Origin: Melieria omissa
Taxonomy: Eukaryota; Arthropoda; Insecta; Diptera; Ulidiidae
Length of the DNA: 64,000 nucleotides
Direction: 5' to 3'
Assembly (NCBI GenBank): GCA_963971225.1
Contig: OZ020269.1
Span: 20,644,921-20,708,920 of the forward strand
Numbering within the stretch: position 1 is the stretch's first letter; every line of letters starts with the position of its first letter. The position numbers and the translations under genes are program-made. The notes beneath the pieces are model-generated. The model was not told the origin of the DNA. It did no database searches and worked only from the letters and a program-made list of their open reading frames with translations. This document shows, in pieces, positions 12,181 through 22,923 of the stretch.

Positions 12181-12860
12181 TTATCATTGCAAACTCATTC
12201 GTTTGTCTGTATTTCTGTTCATATGTCTATCTGTACTTATTTTCAACTACTCATCTGTCACTTTGTTCGTTTCAGTGTAAATAAGTCTGTCTGTACATAT
12301 TTTGAACTATTCATCTGTCACTTTGTTCGTTTGACTATAAATAAGTCTGTCTATATATATTTTCATTTCATTTCATATTTGTTCATCTGTCAATTTTTTA
12401 GTGTGTTTGAATTCATACATATTTTCATCTGTTCATCTGTCACTTTGTGGTTTGACTGTAAATAATTTTATCTGTACATATTTTCATCTATCCGTCTGTC
12501 CTGTTCATATTTTCATCTGTTCATCTGTTTACCGGTCACTTTGTTCGTTTCGATTCATACGTCTCTCTGTGCATATTTTCATCCGTTCATCCGTCACTTT
12601 GTTCGTTTGACTGTAAATAAGGTTGTCTGTACATATTTTCATCTGTTCATTTGTCCTGTTCATATTTTCATCTGCTCATCTGTAACTTTGTTCGGTTGGA
12701 TGCTTTTCTGGTTTCACGTCTGGCTGTACATTTTTTTAATTATTCATTTGTCATTTTATTTGTTCGTCTGTCACTTTGTTCATTTTACTGTATTTCTGTT
12801 CATACACCTGTTTGTACATATTTGCATCTGTTATCTGTCCTTTTCATCTGTATCTTTGCA
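12181..12860. repeat. Degenerate ~60-bp minisatellite
   Basis: Phrases such as CATCTGTCACTTTGTTCGTT and GTCTGTCTGTACATATTTTC recur in order. Copies of CACTTTGTTCGTT-type sequence fall near 12259, 12319, 12441, 12537, 12595, 12684 and 12772, giving steps of about 60 or multiples, with slippage. The array explains the family of overlapping long frames rich in Phe, His, Ile, Cys and Val in all plus-strand phases here; these are not proteins. Related but weaker sequence extends on both sides to about 11870 and 13860. Confidence 0.85.
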
Positions 12861-15708
12861 TTTGTTAATTTGTATGGTCTGCTTGTACGTCTATTCTTTT
12901 ACTTACATACTTCTATTTTTCTTTGTTCATAAAAATTTTCATCTATCAGTTTAGTTTAGTATTATTTAGTTGCGTCAAGGTTTTTTTGTTTCTTCATAAT
13001 TCCGTGTTAATTCATTTGTTAGATCTTAATTTCTTTGACAATCTGTTCTTCGATTCGTCTCCTTCCAATTATCAGTTTTTCGTTGTCCATTCACTCGTAC
13101 ATCTTACAGTCGTCTATATCTGTTTGATCTTTTGTTCATCTGTTTGTTCATCGAGCAATTCCGTGTTGCGTCTATTTCACATTTTCTTTCTGCCTTTTTA
13201 TTTGAACGTCTTTTCAACTGTCAACTGTCTGTTCGAACAGTTTTGTTCCCTCAATTTGTTGCCTTTACATCATCTCTTTTTCTTATAGATCATTCGGCCA
13301 GTTTCGTCTATTGCATTGTCCACTTGTTTTGTTAAGTGTTTGAGACTTCTATGCCCTCGATTAGTTGTAATTTTCTGCTAGTAGTTCATTCGTAGTAGTA
13401 TTCGCCTTTGTATCCATTGATTTGCTCTCGCTTTACCACTCTCTGTCTGTTCACTTAATCGTCTGTCAACCCTTGTTTATGTGTTCTTCTAAATTTATGT
13501 TTCATAAATCTTTTTGACATGCAGCCTCTTTTTTTCTTTGCTTCTCTTCCTTTCCGCCTACTTATCTACTTAGATACCGGCCCCTCCAGCAAATTCATTT
13601 CTTCGTCTGCGCGTCAGTCCATTAATATTTATTTCATAAAATCATGCCTTACAAGTCTGTTTGACCTATAATCTCCTTTTTTCTCTGCTTTTCCTTTGTC
13701 CTCGCATTCACTTGTCCCGCAAGCCGTTTGTGCGTGTGTGCGTCAGTCCATTCACATTTAACCTCTCATTGATTCATGTGTCTAGGTGCCTATTCATTCA
13801 CCTGTTCAATTATTCGCCTATTCATTTATTCATTTTTACATTCATCAATCAGTCTGTCTGCAGCCACCGTTACAGTCATCTACTTATTCATGCTTTTTAT
13901 AATACCAACAACAATCGCACCGTCTCCCTATCAGTCTCTGCAAAAGTATGCGAATTGCCCATTCTTTCTCCATGTAAAAGCTCCTACACGCCAGGCCCAC
14001 ACGTCAACAACGCACAACATATCCCTAATCAAATGCAGCAGCATCATCCATAGTTAAACTGTCATTTCTCGAGACAGCTTTATGCCAAAAGATCAAATTC
14101 GATTTGTCAAAGTTGCCACACTCGCATCGACTCTAAGCCCGCGAATATTAAAAATTCGAAAATGCTAAAATTAGCAGCTACACATGTAAATGTCGGCATT
14201 ACGTCAATGCTACACACGCACACACACACACAGCAACTCTAACTTCCACGAAACGCTGCCTGAGACCCGCACCGACGCCACTCACCCACTTTGTTGGTAG
14301 ACGCAGGGCTTGACGTCGCACCGCCGCCTAATTGAATTTGCGCACAAATATCAATCAAAGTTTCTACATAGATGAATTTTCTGCTGCTGCAGAGTTCTCT
14401 GCAATCGACTTTATGTGCTTCCTTCTGCTTTTGACTCTTCTGATTTTATTTTATTTGATTATGTATTTTTTTCTTGTAAAAATAGCAAAGAAACTTTCGA
14501 CAACACAAAAGCTGTTTAAACGTTTCCTCCTTGTATGGCTGTGGCTGCTGCGTGGCAATGTTGCGCCGACGTCTGCTTGTGGGCCAAGCAGCTGATGGCA
14601 TCCTTGTTGGCAGCACTTTGCACGCATTGTTGTTGCTGCTATTGCTTGCGGGATTTGGTTATTGTTGTGACACGCCCGAGATATGATAAGAGTTGACAGA
14701 CGTTGACGATTGTGCCGAGTGCGACGTGTCGTACGTGGTCGTGCGACAATATGGCCGCCCATGCTGACAGCGCTGATATCGATGTCGATAATAAGCCGCA
14801 ATGTTAGTGCGGCTGTGCGGCCTTTTCACACTGCGGCCGATTTTAATTGGACTGTCGTGTATTACGTGCAACTTTGCTACGCTGTGTTCCCTGTTTTTCT
14901 GTCATATAAATCAAGTCAAAGACAGTGCAAAATTAAGCCATTTCACTTGCAAATTTTTCCTCAGCCCCCAGTGAGTTTGGCTGCCAAGCGAAGCGCCGAA
15001 TTTATTGCTCATACGCCCCCGTGCACGTGGCGCTGTACAATAATACACGCGCTCGAGTATTTGCATTTGTTGTTGTTTGTCGTTGTAATGCTGTGTATGA
15101 AATTTGCATAATAAATGCCGTTTCGCTTGGCCGTTCGTACATTTACAACTTTATGTGAGTTCAAGTTTGCCACCTTTGCCTCGCATCGTGCAACCGCTGA
15201 AACGAAATTAGTTACCTTTTATATTCAAATTGTAATTTTCACCTCGACACTGCGCTACCCAACTGTCAAATGAGTTGCGCCATTGAAAATTGCCTGCGTT
15301 TTTTGGCAGTTGTTATTGTAAGTAGCGGCGGCTTTTGTATTCCGAGGCGCAGCCAAGGGTTGGTTATTGAGTGCGCTCGCTCGGTGATGAATGCTGCCAG
15401 AGGGCCAATGTCATTTACATTTGCCGCTGCTAGCTTTATTTGGTGTAAGCGCGTGTTTTGCTATGGCATCTTTTGGACAAAGAAGCGTAACAAGTGTTGC
15501 CGAAAGAGATGAAAATTGCTGTAACGAAGACAAATTGCTGGCAAAACTTGCTTAGGATGGAAAAGTGAAAAAGGAAGAATTTTTGCTGGTTTCAATTTAT
15601 TCAAAGTAAAAAATAGAACAAAAACAAAATTAATCCATAAAATAGTTTCATGAAATTTATTTTGTTGTACTTTTTTTTAGTTTAATTCAAATATTTGACA
15701 ACTGTTTT
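12861..15708. other. Unique non-coding block
   Basis: Up to about 13860 the DNA is T/C-rich and carries faint traces of the preceding minisatellite. From 14050 to 15300 it becomes GC-richer, with a (CA)n run at 14215-14232. The open frames are short and overlap on both strands. I see no transposon motif and no gene. Confidence 0.55.
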
Positions 15709-15765
15709 TGATTTGATTTGAATTGAGTTGAGATGAGTTGAGTTGAGTTGAGCTGAGTTGACTTG
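15709..15765. repeat. (TTGAG/TTGAT)n pentamer repeat
   Basis: TTGAT and TTGAG pentamers alternate here with ATGAG and CTGAG variants, and then pass directly into the TTTTA pentamer block. The unbroken 5-base register suggests that the two arrays share an origin by slippage. Confidence 0.85.
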
Positions 15766-16603
15766 ATTTTATTTTATTTTATTTTGTTTTATTTTATTTT
15801 ATTTTATTTTATTTTATCTTATTTTATTTTATTTTATTTTATTTTATTTTATTTTATTTTATTTTATTTAATTTATTTATTTTATTTTAATTATTTATTG
15901 TATTTATTTTATTTATTTTATTAATTTTATTTATTTTATTTATTTTATTTATTTTATTTATTTTATTTATTTTATTTATTTTATTTATTTTATTTATTTT
16001 ATTTATTTTATTTATTTTATTTATTTTATTTATTTTATTTATTTTATTTATTTTATTTATTTTATTTTATTTATTTTATTTTATTTTATTTTATTTTATT
16101 TTATTTTATTTTATTTTATTTTATTTTATTTTATTTTATTTTATTTTATTTTATTTTATTTTATATTATTTTATTTTATTTTATTTTATTTCATTTTACT
16201 CTTTTTATTTTATTTTATTTTTTATTTTATTTTATTTTATTTTATTTTATTTTATTTATTTTATTGATTGTATTTATTTTATTTATTTTATTTATTTTAT
16301 TTATTTTATTTATTTTATTTATTTTATTTATTTTATTTATTTTATTTATTTTATTTATTTTATTTATTTTATTTATTTTATTTATTTTATTTATTTTATT
16401 TATTTTATGTATTTTATTTATTTTATTTATTTTATTTATTTTGTTTATTTTATTTTATTTTATTTTATTTTATTTTATTTTATTTTAACTCATGTTTTTT
16501 ATTTTATTTTATTTTATTTTATTTTATTTTATTGTATTTTATTTTATTTTATTTTATTTTATTTTATTTTATTTTATTTTATTTTATTTTATTTTATTAT
16601 TTT
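15766..16603. repeat. (TTTTA)n and (TTTATTTTA)n satellite block
   Basis: About 840 bases are made almost entirely of TTTTA. Stretches of pure pentamer (15766-15865, about 16070-16190, 16450-16600) alternate with stretches in which tetramer TTTA and pentamer TTTTA alternate, giving a 9-base unit (about 15905-16070 and 16250-16450). A few substitutions (TGT, CTT, GTA) break the runs. The long frames made of Leu, Phe, Tyr and Ile that cross it are artefacts of the repeat. Confidence 0.97.
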
Positions 16604-19600
16604 GATTGTTATAGTTTTTATTATAATTTTATGTTTGTTTATTAATTTATTACTTTATTTTGTTTTATATTATTTTGCTATACTCTATTTTTGCAGCCTA
16701 AATATAACATAACGATAACATTGACTTTTTAACGAATCCTTTTCAAAAAAATACATATTTTGTTTCTGTCTCTTGGATCATACCTCTTTTATTCTTCTAT
16801 TTTTATTAGTGAGGAGTAAAAAATATAATTCCATGCATTAGCCAGAATTTATTATAGAATATGCATTAATTTTTTCTCTATGAAAATTACTTTTCAGATG
16901 GGTACTTAAATTTACCACAATTATTAGCTTATTTTTATCGCATTGCGTCATTTTATTACTGACGTAGCTGCAAAATCGATATACGCAAATGTTTTGCATA
17001 TGTTTATCAACTAAAAGCAAATAGATTGGATTCAAAGAAGCAAATATGACTCAAATGAATTTAAATTCTAAAAAACCCAAACAGTTTTGTCCACTTTGCT
17101 GCTGACCAGCCAATCGGGTGCGGTGTGCCGCATATAAACGATTTGGGACCAGAGCATATTTTTTGTGCTGTCAACAGCAACCGACAACATGTGAGTTGTT
17201 CGCACGACCGCAACCGCATTTATACAAGTTTTAAATTGCATTTCGCTCGGCAGTTGAGTGCCGTTGTTGCTGTCACTTAAATCACTTCATCAACTGCAAC
17301 ATACAAATTGCAAACCAAAACAAAAAAAAAACATGACAAGAACATCGCACACACACACAGACAAAACATTAACATCAACTAGATTGTTGATTAAATTACC
17401 CTACTTTCGTCTCACCTGCTTGCACACTTCTGCACTTACTGCCTGTCAACTTCAGCTCGACTGCACTTTTGCTCGTTCGCTGCACGATGCCGACAAGATA
17501 AATGCTCCATTTATTTGCATAGCTAGTGCCAGCACTAAATCTCGTCTTCTGCTGCTGCTGCTGCTCCTCCTCCTCGACGCACTGGCTCCGCCGCCTCCGC
17601 GTAACTCTCCGCCGCGCACACAATGCTTGGCGTTGTAATGCAATCATTCTCGGCAAGTTGAGTTGCTGCGTGCAAAGGGAAAACGACTGTCGCAAATAGA
17701 TGCACGCATACTTTTACACCAACAATACGTCATCCATCTGCCACGTTGGCAAGTCTCTCCCTGATATCTCGTTTTAACTGAAATCATATTCCATATGCAT
17801 CACTGCGACGCCAACGCTTTCCGCTCACCACTACTGGGTCCACATAATGACAATGCATACAAAACTAAAAATGTATAGTTATATAGAAAAAAATGCAAGT
17901 GGTAAAAATTCTAGTCCTGCGCTCGGCACGAACGACTCGCTTAGCAACACGAGCCAAACCAAACTTCAACGCTTTGCGCTTTTCATTTTTTCGTCATGCA
18001 CTTCGTTGTTGGCGTTGGCATTGTAATTGACGCATCTTGTGTGCAGCCAGTTGACTGCCGGCGGCTGACTGTCGCTGTTATCGTTGCGCATAAATGTATG
18101 CAATGCTTCCTTGTCATTTATTTTACATTTCAATCTCTCCACCTACCTACCGCATGCTTTGCTCCTTGCATCTTTGAGTGCTCAATTTCTGGGGTTTCTC
18201 CCTCGCATCGCTTTAGTTCGCTACCTGTGTCGGCTGCAATTGTTTGTTGCATTAGTTTGACTGCGGTTTACCTGTCGCTGCTTTGGCTGCCACTTCAAAC
18301 TTGCGCTCACAAATATGAGCAGAATAGAAAATGCAAGCAATTTAGTCATACGACACGACGAGCAGTGGGTTATGTAAATTTGCTTTTTTGAAATCGAGTA
18401 GATAACTTTGGTAATGAATGAGTCTTTCAACGAGTAAGTAATGCAAACATTTGTGTATTTGTATATCAGATTTTTAAGTTTCGCTAGACCTGTACTCAGG
18501 CATTTACATCACTCACGAATTTTCATCACTTTGCTAAACTAATGAGTGAGATATTTTTGTATTCAGTTGCTAAAGCAGGCACTGAAATGTTTTGATTTTT
18601 TTTGGAAGATTACAATTTTTGTTTGGACCATTCATAGATATCTCTATTACTAACGCATTTTGACCAATTCATCAAACTATGCTACAGGGACAGGGTCTTT
18701 CTCTTCGTCGCCGCTCTTCCATTTCATTGTTAATAGAACTTCACCGTACAGATATGTTAGAACGACTGATTCTGGCTAATAGTGATTATGAGAAATTTGC
18801 TTTACTTTAGTGCTCTCAACTCGGTCTCAACTCGGCCTTTAAATTTGCAAAATGTGCCGGTGCAGCTTTTTCAAGTCGCTGCAACAACTGAGGCACAGCT
18901 CTTATCTTTTTGCTTCAACAAGTGTTTTTTCGCCCAGGAAGTGAAAATCTTTGATACATACTGATGGCAACCCATCAGCATACCAAATTTTTACTGACTA
19001 AAACCAGCCTCTGTCAACCCTTCATTCCCCCCTACGAAATTGCCCTCAGTATTGCATCGTAGAAGTAGGGTTAGGCCTTAAATTGTTGGTGCTCTTCTGT
19101 CCTCCGCACGTCGCTACCTTTCCTACCAAAGCTAAAGTGTGTCTGTGCATCGGTCTTGCAGTTCAATGTCTATTTTTACCACTTTCGTTATGCTCTTCAC
19201 GCTTTTAGCAACACAGGAGTGCACATTGTGCAGATCAGATTGCATTGTGTGTGTGTTGCTGGCGAAAATTGTATTACAGAAATTTTTGCCAAACCGTAAA
19301 TGCTTTAAAATCTTGCAACCACACACACACACAGAGCTTTACAAATGCCGCTGGCTCGCTTTTTCCTTTCCCAGCTTTCAGTTATTTTTCAATTTTGTTT
19401 GAACATTTAGTGCCATCAAACTGCATCTCTACCTATCGATTTGTTGTCCATTAAAGTTGGGTATTTGGGGCTTTTTCATCGAGTGTTAATTTGTGCTTTT
19501 GGCAGAAATACATGGATTAAGTTTAAGGTGGTTTACTTAAACCTTTATTTCACATGTGCGTCAAAAATTAAAAATGCTTTGGAATATTGCAAAAAAAGTT

Positions 19601-19695
19601 CAACAATTATAAAATAACGGAAGCAAATGATTTTCTTCGAACTTTTATAAAGACCATAGGTCGAAAAGATATGTGGAAAATATTATATATCTCTT
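16604..19695. other. Unique non-coding block
   Basis: AT-rich to 17060, then GC-richer to about 18400, with a CTGCTGCTG/CTCCTC patch at 17550-17575 and (CA)n near 17349 and 19320. No transposon motif was recognised. The open frames are short, overlap on both strands and show no domain. Confidence 0.55.
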
Positions 19696-19699
19696 AACG

Positions 19700-20035
19700 A
19701 GACTACCCGGCAGCTTCATATTCATCTAACATGTTATGCTGGCTTCTGGATCATAGAAAGATTCCAAGGAACTGCAGAGCAGACGAGCTTCTTCGGCACT
19801 GTTCGAAACAGTTACGTCAAGGCATAGCAAGGTTTTGTTGCCTGTAATCTTCGTACCCACACCAGCTCCATACAAGAAACTAACCTAAGATGAGCTGAAG
19901 TCAACACAGAATATACCAATAGGACTACTCATAGTCTACTAGGCTTCGTAAGGAGCTTGAACAGGTTCAATGAGTGAGCGGACTTAAGTTCTGTCTAAGG
20001 TTGGCCCCTCCTACCTAACTACCTAAGTATTTGTG
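19700..20035 (+). pseudogene. Non-LTR retrotransposon RNase H to 3' end fragment
   Basis: The plus-strand frame near 19739-19830 reads WLLDHRKIPRNCRADELLRH. This fits the WVPGHxxIPGNxxADELAR motif of LINE RNase H domains, with the Pro-Gly before His changed to Leu-Asp. Further along, in other frames, NLR.AEVNT and TTHSLLGF fit the region between RNase H and the C-terminal cysteine motif. Stops and frameshifts are frequent. It ends near 20030 in CTACCTAACTACCTAAG, a CCTAA-type tail like those at 10.4, 48.3, 50.0 and 52.6 kb. It is dead and 5'-truncated. Confidence 0.7.
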
Positions 20036-21085
20036 CATGAACAGATATGTTTTGAGCTCTATATGAACTCTGGAAGTTCGAGCTAAAGCAAAATAGGCTC
20101 AACAAACATGACTCTGTTCAGTGAAGTTTTTGGACCCAACATTTCTGTATATTGCATTGCTGAGATTACAGATTTATTTTTGGTTCTAGAGCTGATCTTT
20201 ACCTTCTGGTTTTTCAGCTGAGCTAAGTCCACTCGAAGGACTTAAAATGCCTATTGTGATGCCTCTAAAAGAGAGTAGACAAGCCGCTGTCATCGTGTAT
20301 TCGGTATTGTCTGAAACCAACCTGAACGGCGCAGAAACCTGGCAACTTCCTCCGGTGGCATCTTCTCTCAAAAAAATTAACCATATTTTTTTTTTAATAA
20401 AACTGAACAAAATCTATAACATCTTTTTTGTAATTTCTCATGTTGTCTTTCACCTTTACCGCTTTCCAATTCGCCGCTTCACGTTTGTTTTACATAACAG
20501 CATAACGAGCACTTTACCAACTTGGAGCAGTAATGTAGCCATTGCAATCGTTGTGTTCTACAGTTGACAGTAAAAAAAATAGCACGCCCATACCCATACA
20601 TATGCATGAATGTACTTAGCGGCTGCATACTGAGGTGAATACGTGCAGCGAAATGAATGAAATCATTTCACTGATATCCTTTACATGTGAGCTTCCTGCG
20701 CAACCCAGTTGCATGCAATTAATGGCATTCATAAACATTTTTTTGCAACCCAACAGCTGCCCGAAAACAGCAGTGAAACGAAACGAATCGAAACGAGGCG
20801 AAATGAAGCGAAACGAAAGAAAATGCAAATGCAACACCAATAGTTGCCGTTAGGCGCTGCCAAGAGCGAACTCAAAGCTGTCTATGTGGGCGGGGCTGAT
20901 AAGGCGGCTTATAATGTTATGCCACACAGTGTTGTTGCATGCAGTGTTGTTGCATATGCATGTATCTATATATCGATGTGTAGATCGTGTAGTTGTAGCG
21001 ACTGGAGGTTACTAATGACTCCATAAAGAGGTTAAAAACTACGTCAACAACTAAGTTGTGCCATGGCAACAAATTCAATATGCGC
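20036..21085. other. Unique non-coding block
   Basis: Contains GAAACGAAACGAA-type purine repeats at 20775-20825. No gene or transposon was recognised. Confidence 0.5.
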
Positions 21086-21203
21086 CTTTGATTATACGTA
21101 TGTGTGTACATAGTGTGTATGTATGTATTTATATATGTATGTAAGTTTGTATGTATGTTTGAGTCTGTGTTTGTGTGTTCATATATGAATATATTTATTT
21201 TGT

Positions 21204-21237
<34 letters not shown>

Positions 21238-21238
21238 G
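21086..21238. repeat. TATG/TG compound microsatellite
   Basis: TATG tetramers mixed with TG dinucleotides run from about 21095, and a nearly pure (TG)n tract ends at about 21237. No other content. Confidence 0.9.
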
Positions 21239-21986
21239 ACCGCCAGACTGGCATATTGAAAGTCCACTAGTAAAATGGCAAAACGGAAGTTGAATTTTAA
21301 CGTTGTGTATGTGTTCCTTTGTAGCAGATCCACAAATGGCTGTATGTGTGTTTATAAATACGTTTCAATGTGCGACTCCTTGTTGTTGTTGTCTGTGTGC
21401 GTTTGTGTTGGCGTGTTGGTTTTTGCGCTCCGTTTGTTGTGGCTTGTATCATTTTTTTAATGCAAGTGGAAATTTATTTATTTATTCATAAAATGGTACA
21501 TGTAATATTTTTATTGTTTATGCTTTCTATAAATTTCTGCTGCATGCTTTGACGTCATTATTAGCCGGTAATGGTTAGCAGTAAATGGATGAGGCAAAAT
21601 TTGTGGGTGGTAATTGTGGTTAAAAATATAAACATTTGTAGTCGCAACCTTTTGAATGCATGCTATGTTTTTGTTGTAAATGATTTATTGTATGTTTGTG
21701 TAGAGAGAAGGGGGAGAATGACAATTTGACTGTTTGGAATAAAGTACCATATTTGAAAGAAGAACTAGAACAATAAAATAAAAGGACAATGACTACACAA
21801 ACTGCTAATATTTGAAGTGTCAAAATATGTGCAACTGTCAGTGCAATGACTTTTGACAAGAAAAAACTTGTATTTTTGACAAATATGGGTTGTTAACTAA
21901 GTCATAAACAATGCTCTTAAGTAATAAAAACTCTCCATCAAACTGGTGAATATATTACAAAGACAATATTTTTATTGCGTATTTCA
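21239..21986. other. Unique non-coding block
   Basis: AT-rich. The overlapping frames at 21275-21552 are low in complexity. No gene or transposon was recognised. Confidence 0.5.
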
Positions 21987-22284
21987 TTTGTTTGCAGTGG
22001 CGCACACAGAATTGTATTTTGGAGGTTTCTGTACACAACTTGGATCCAATACCATTTGAAATAATATGGGTCACTCAACATGTTTGTCACAAACAGATAG
22101 TTGGGGTTAAAAAAACTATCTGATCTGAAGCTCGTCTCCTCAACTTAGCAATCCCTATAAATACTTGTGTACTCGGCTCTCATTGCAGGGGTCGTGGGCT
22201 CAATTCCATCTTAAAGCACTTTAGCAAAATTTCCAAATTTTTCCTTCCTTCTAATTATGATATTTCTTATCCCATATACATTAC

Positions 22285-22541
22285 CGGTAACCTACACAGG
22301 ATTTCTTTTGGGAGTGATTTATACACTACCTCAATACCATTTTAAATCGTACGACAGATATTTGAAAGAATTTGAAAACCAAAATATCTACCTCCATGCA
22401 GTGGCGCACAAACGATTTTATTTTGGGGAAGAGGGGTATTGCCTACAAGTTTTGAGCGCAGCAATTTTTGTTTTTGTGGGGTTTGAACCTTTCCCTCTCG
22501 CCACCCCTGTTTGCGCTACTGCCTCCATTTGTGCACCACTG
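22285..22541. mobile_element. hAT-type MITE nested in the 21995-22915 element
   Basis: The ends CGGTAACCTACACAGG (left, degraded) and TTTGTGCACCACTG (right) match the terminal sequences of the outer element. The flanks TACATTAC (22277-22284) and AACATTAC (22542-22549) are a 7-of-8 target duplication. It is interrupted by a further element at 22399-22521. Removing that element rejoins CCAAAATATCTACCTCCATT with TGTGCACCACTG, as in the relative at 59911-60060. Confidence 0.75.
22399..22521. mobile_element. Short hAT-type MITE (innermost)
   Basis: 123 bases. The left end is CAGTGGCGCACAAACG, and the right end reads inwards as CAGTAGCGCAAACAGG. The flanks CCTCCATG (22391-22398) and CCTCCATT (22522-22529) form a 7-of-8 duplication. 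It has no coding capacity. The ends show it belongs to the same CAGTGGCGCA group as its hosts. Confidence 0.75.
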
Positions 22542-22654
22542 AACATTACTCACCACAATCCAATTACCTTGTGATAAGTTCCTATTCTTCACACTTCAAT
22601 CACTCCTTCAAACTCCAATTAGCCTAGCAATCACTCATCCCGGTTGCATTCTGA

Positions 22655-22716
22655 TTGATTAAAGGAACCAGTCTTGTTGAGGCCCTATGCTCCCAAGCGG
22701 AGTCAATCAGCCGAAT
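22655..22716. repeat. Dispersed repeat, copy 1
   Basis: The sequence around CTTGTTGAGGCCCTATGCTC and CCAAGCGGAGTCAATCAGC is similar, in the same orientation, to 55222-55295 (TTGAAACCTTAAGCTCCCC, AGCGAAGTGAATGAGCAGC). The element type is unknown. Confidence 0.45.
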
Positions 22717-22923
22717 TAGACGACAGTTTTTAAGCAAATTTCATTGGCAATGTTTCGGCCCACATTAACATCGCGTTCACCGATAAGTGGTTGACTGATA
22801 ATACATTCATACACATTAAACTCCCCAAATGTCTGTTTCAAAAAATGTTGAGTGACAAATATGGTTTCAAATGTGTACGAAAACCCGCCAAAATGATATC
22901 ATGTATGCGCCACTGAATGTTTG

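Larger units (their letters stand above)
21995..22915. mobile_element. hAT-type non-autonomous element with long inverted ends (outer)
   Basis: The left end CAGTGGCGCACACAG and the right end, which reads inwards as CAGTGGCGCATACATGAT, are inverted. The match continues about 95 bases inward: TTTCAAATG, the TGTACA region and GTTGAGTGAC occur on both sides in opposite orientation. The flanks TTTGTTTG and AATGTTTG match at 6 of 8 positions, consistent with an old 8-bp duplication, the size made by hAT transposases. No transposase frame is present. The interior holds a second nested element, a possible tRNA-like B-box trace near 22190, and a stretch shared with 55.2 kb. Confidence 0.75.

Noticed and set aside
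12166..13335. Family of overlapping frames that look like a repetitive Phe/His/Ile/Cys protein
   Set aside because: They follow the minisatellite unit in several phases at once; no single phase is favoured.
16264..16712. Long frames made of Phe, Leu, Tyr and Ile repeats
   Set aside because: They are translations of the (TTTTA)n/(TTTATTTTA)n block.
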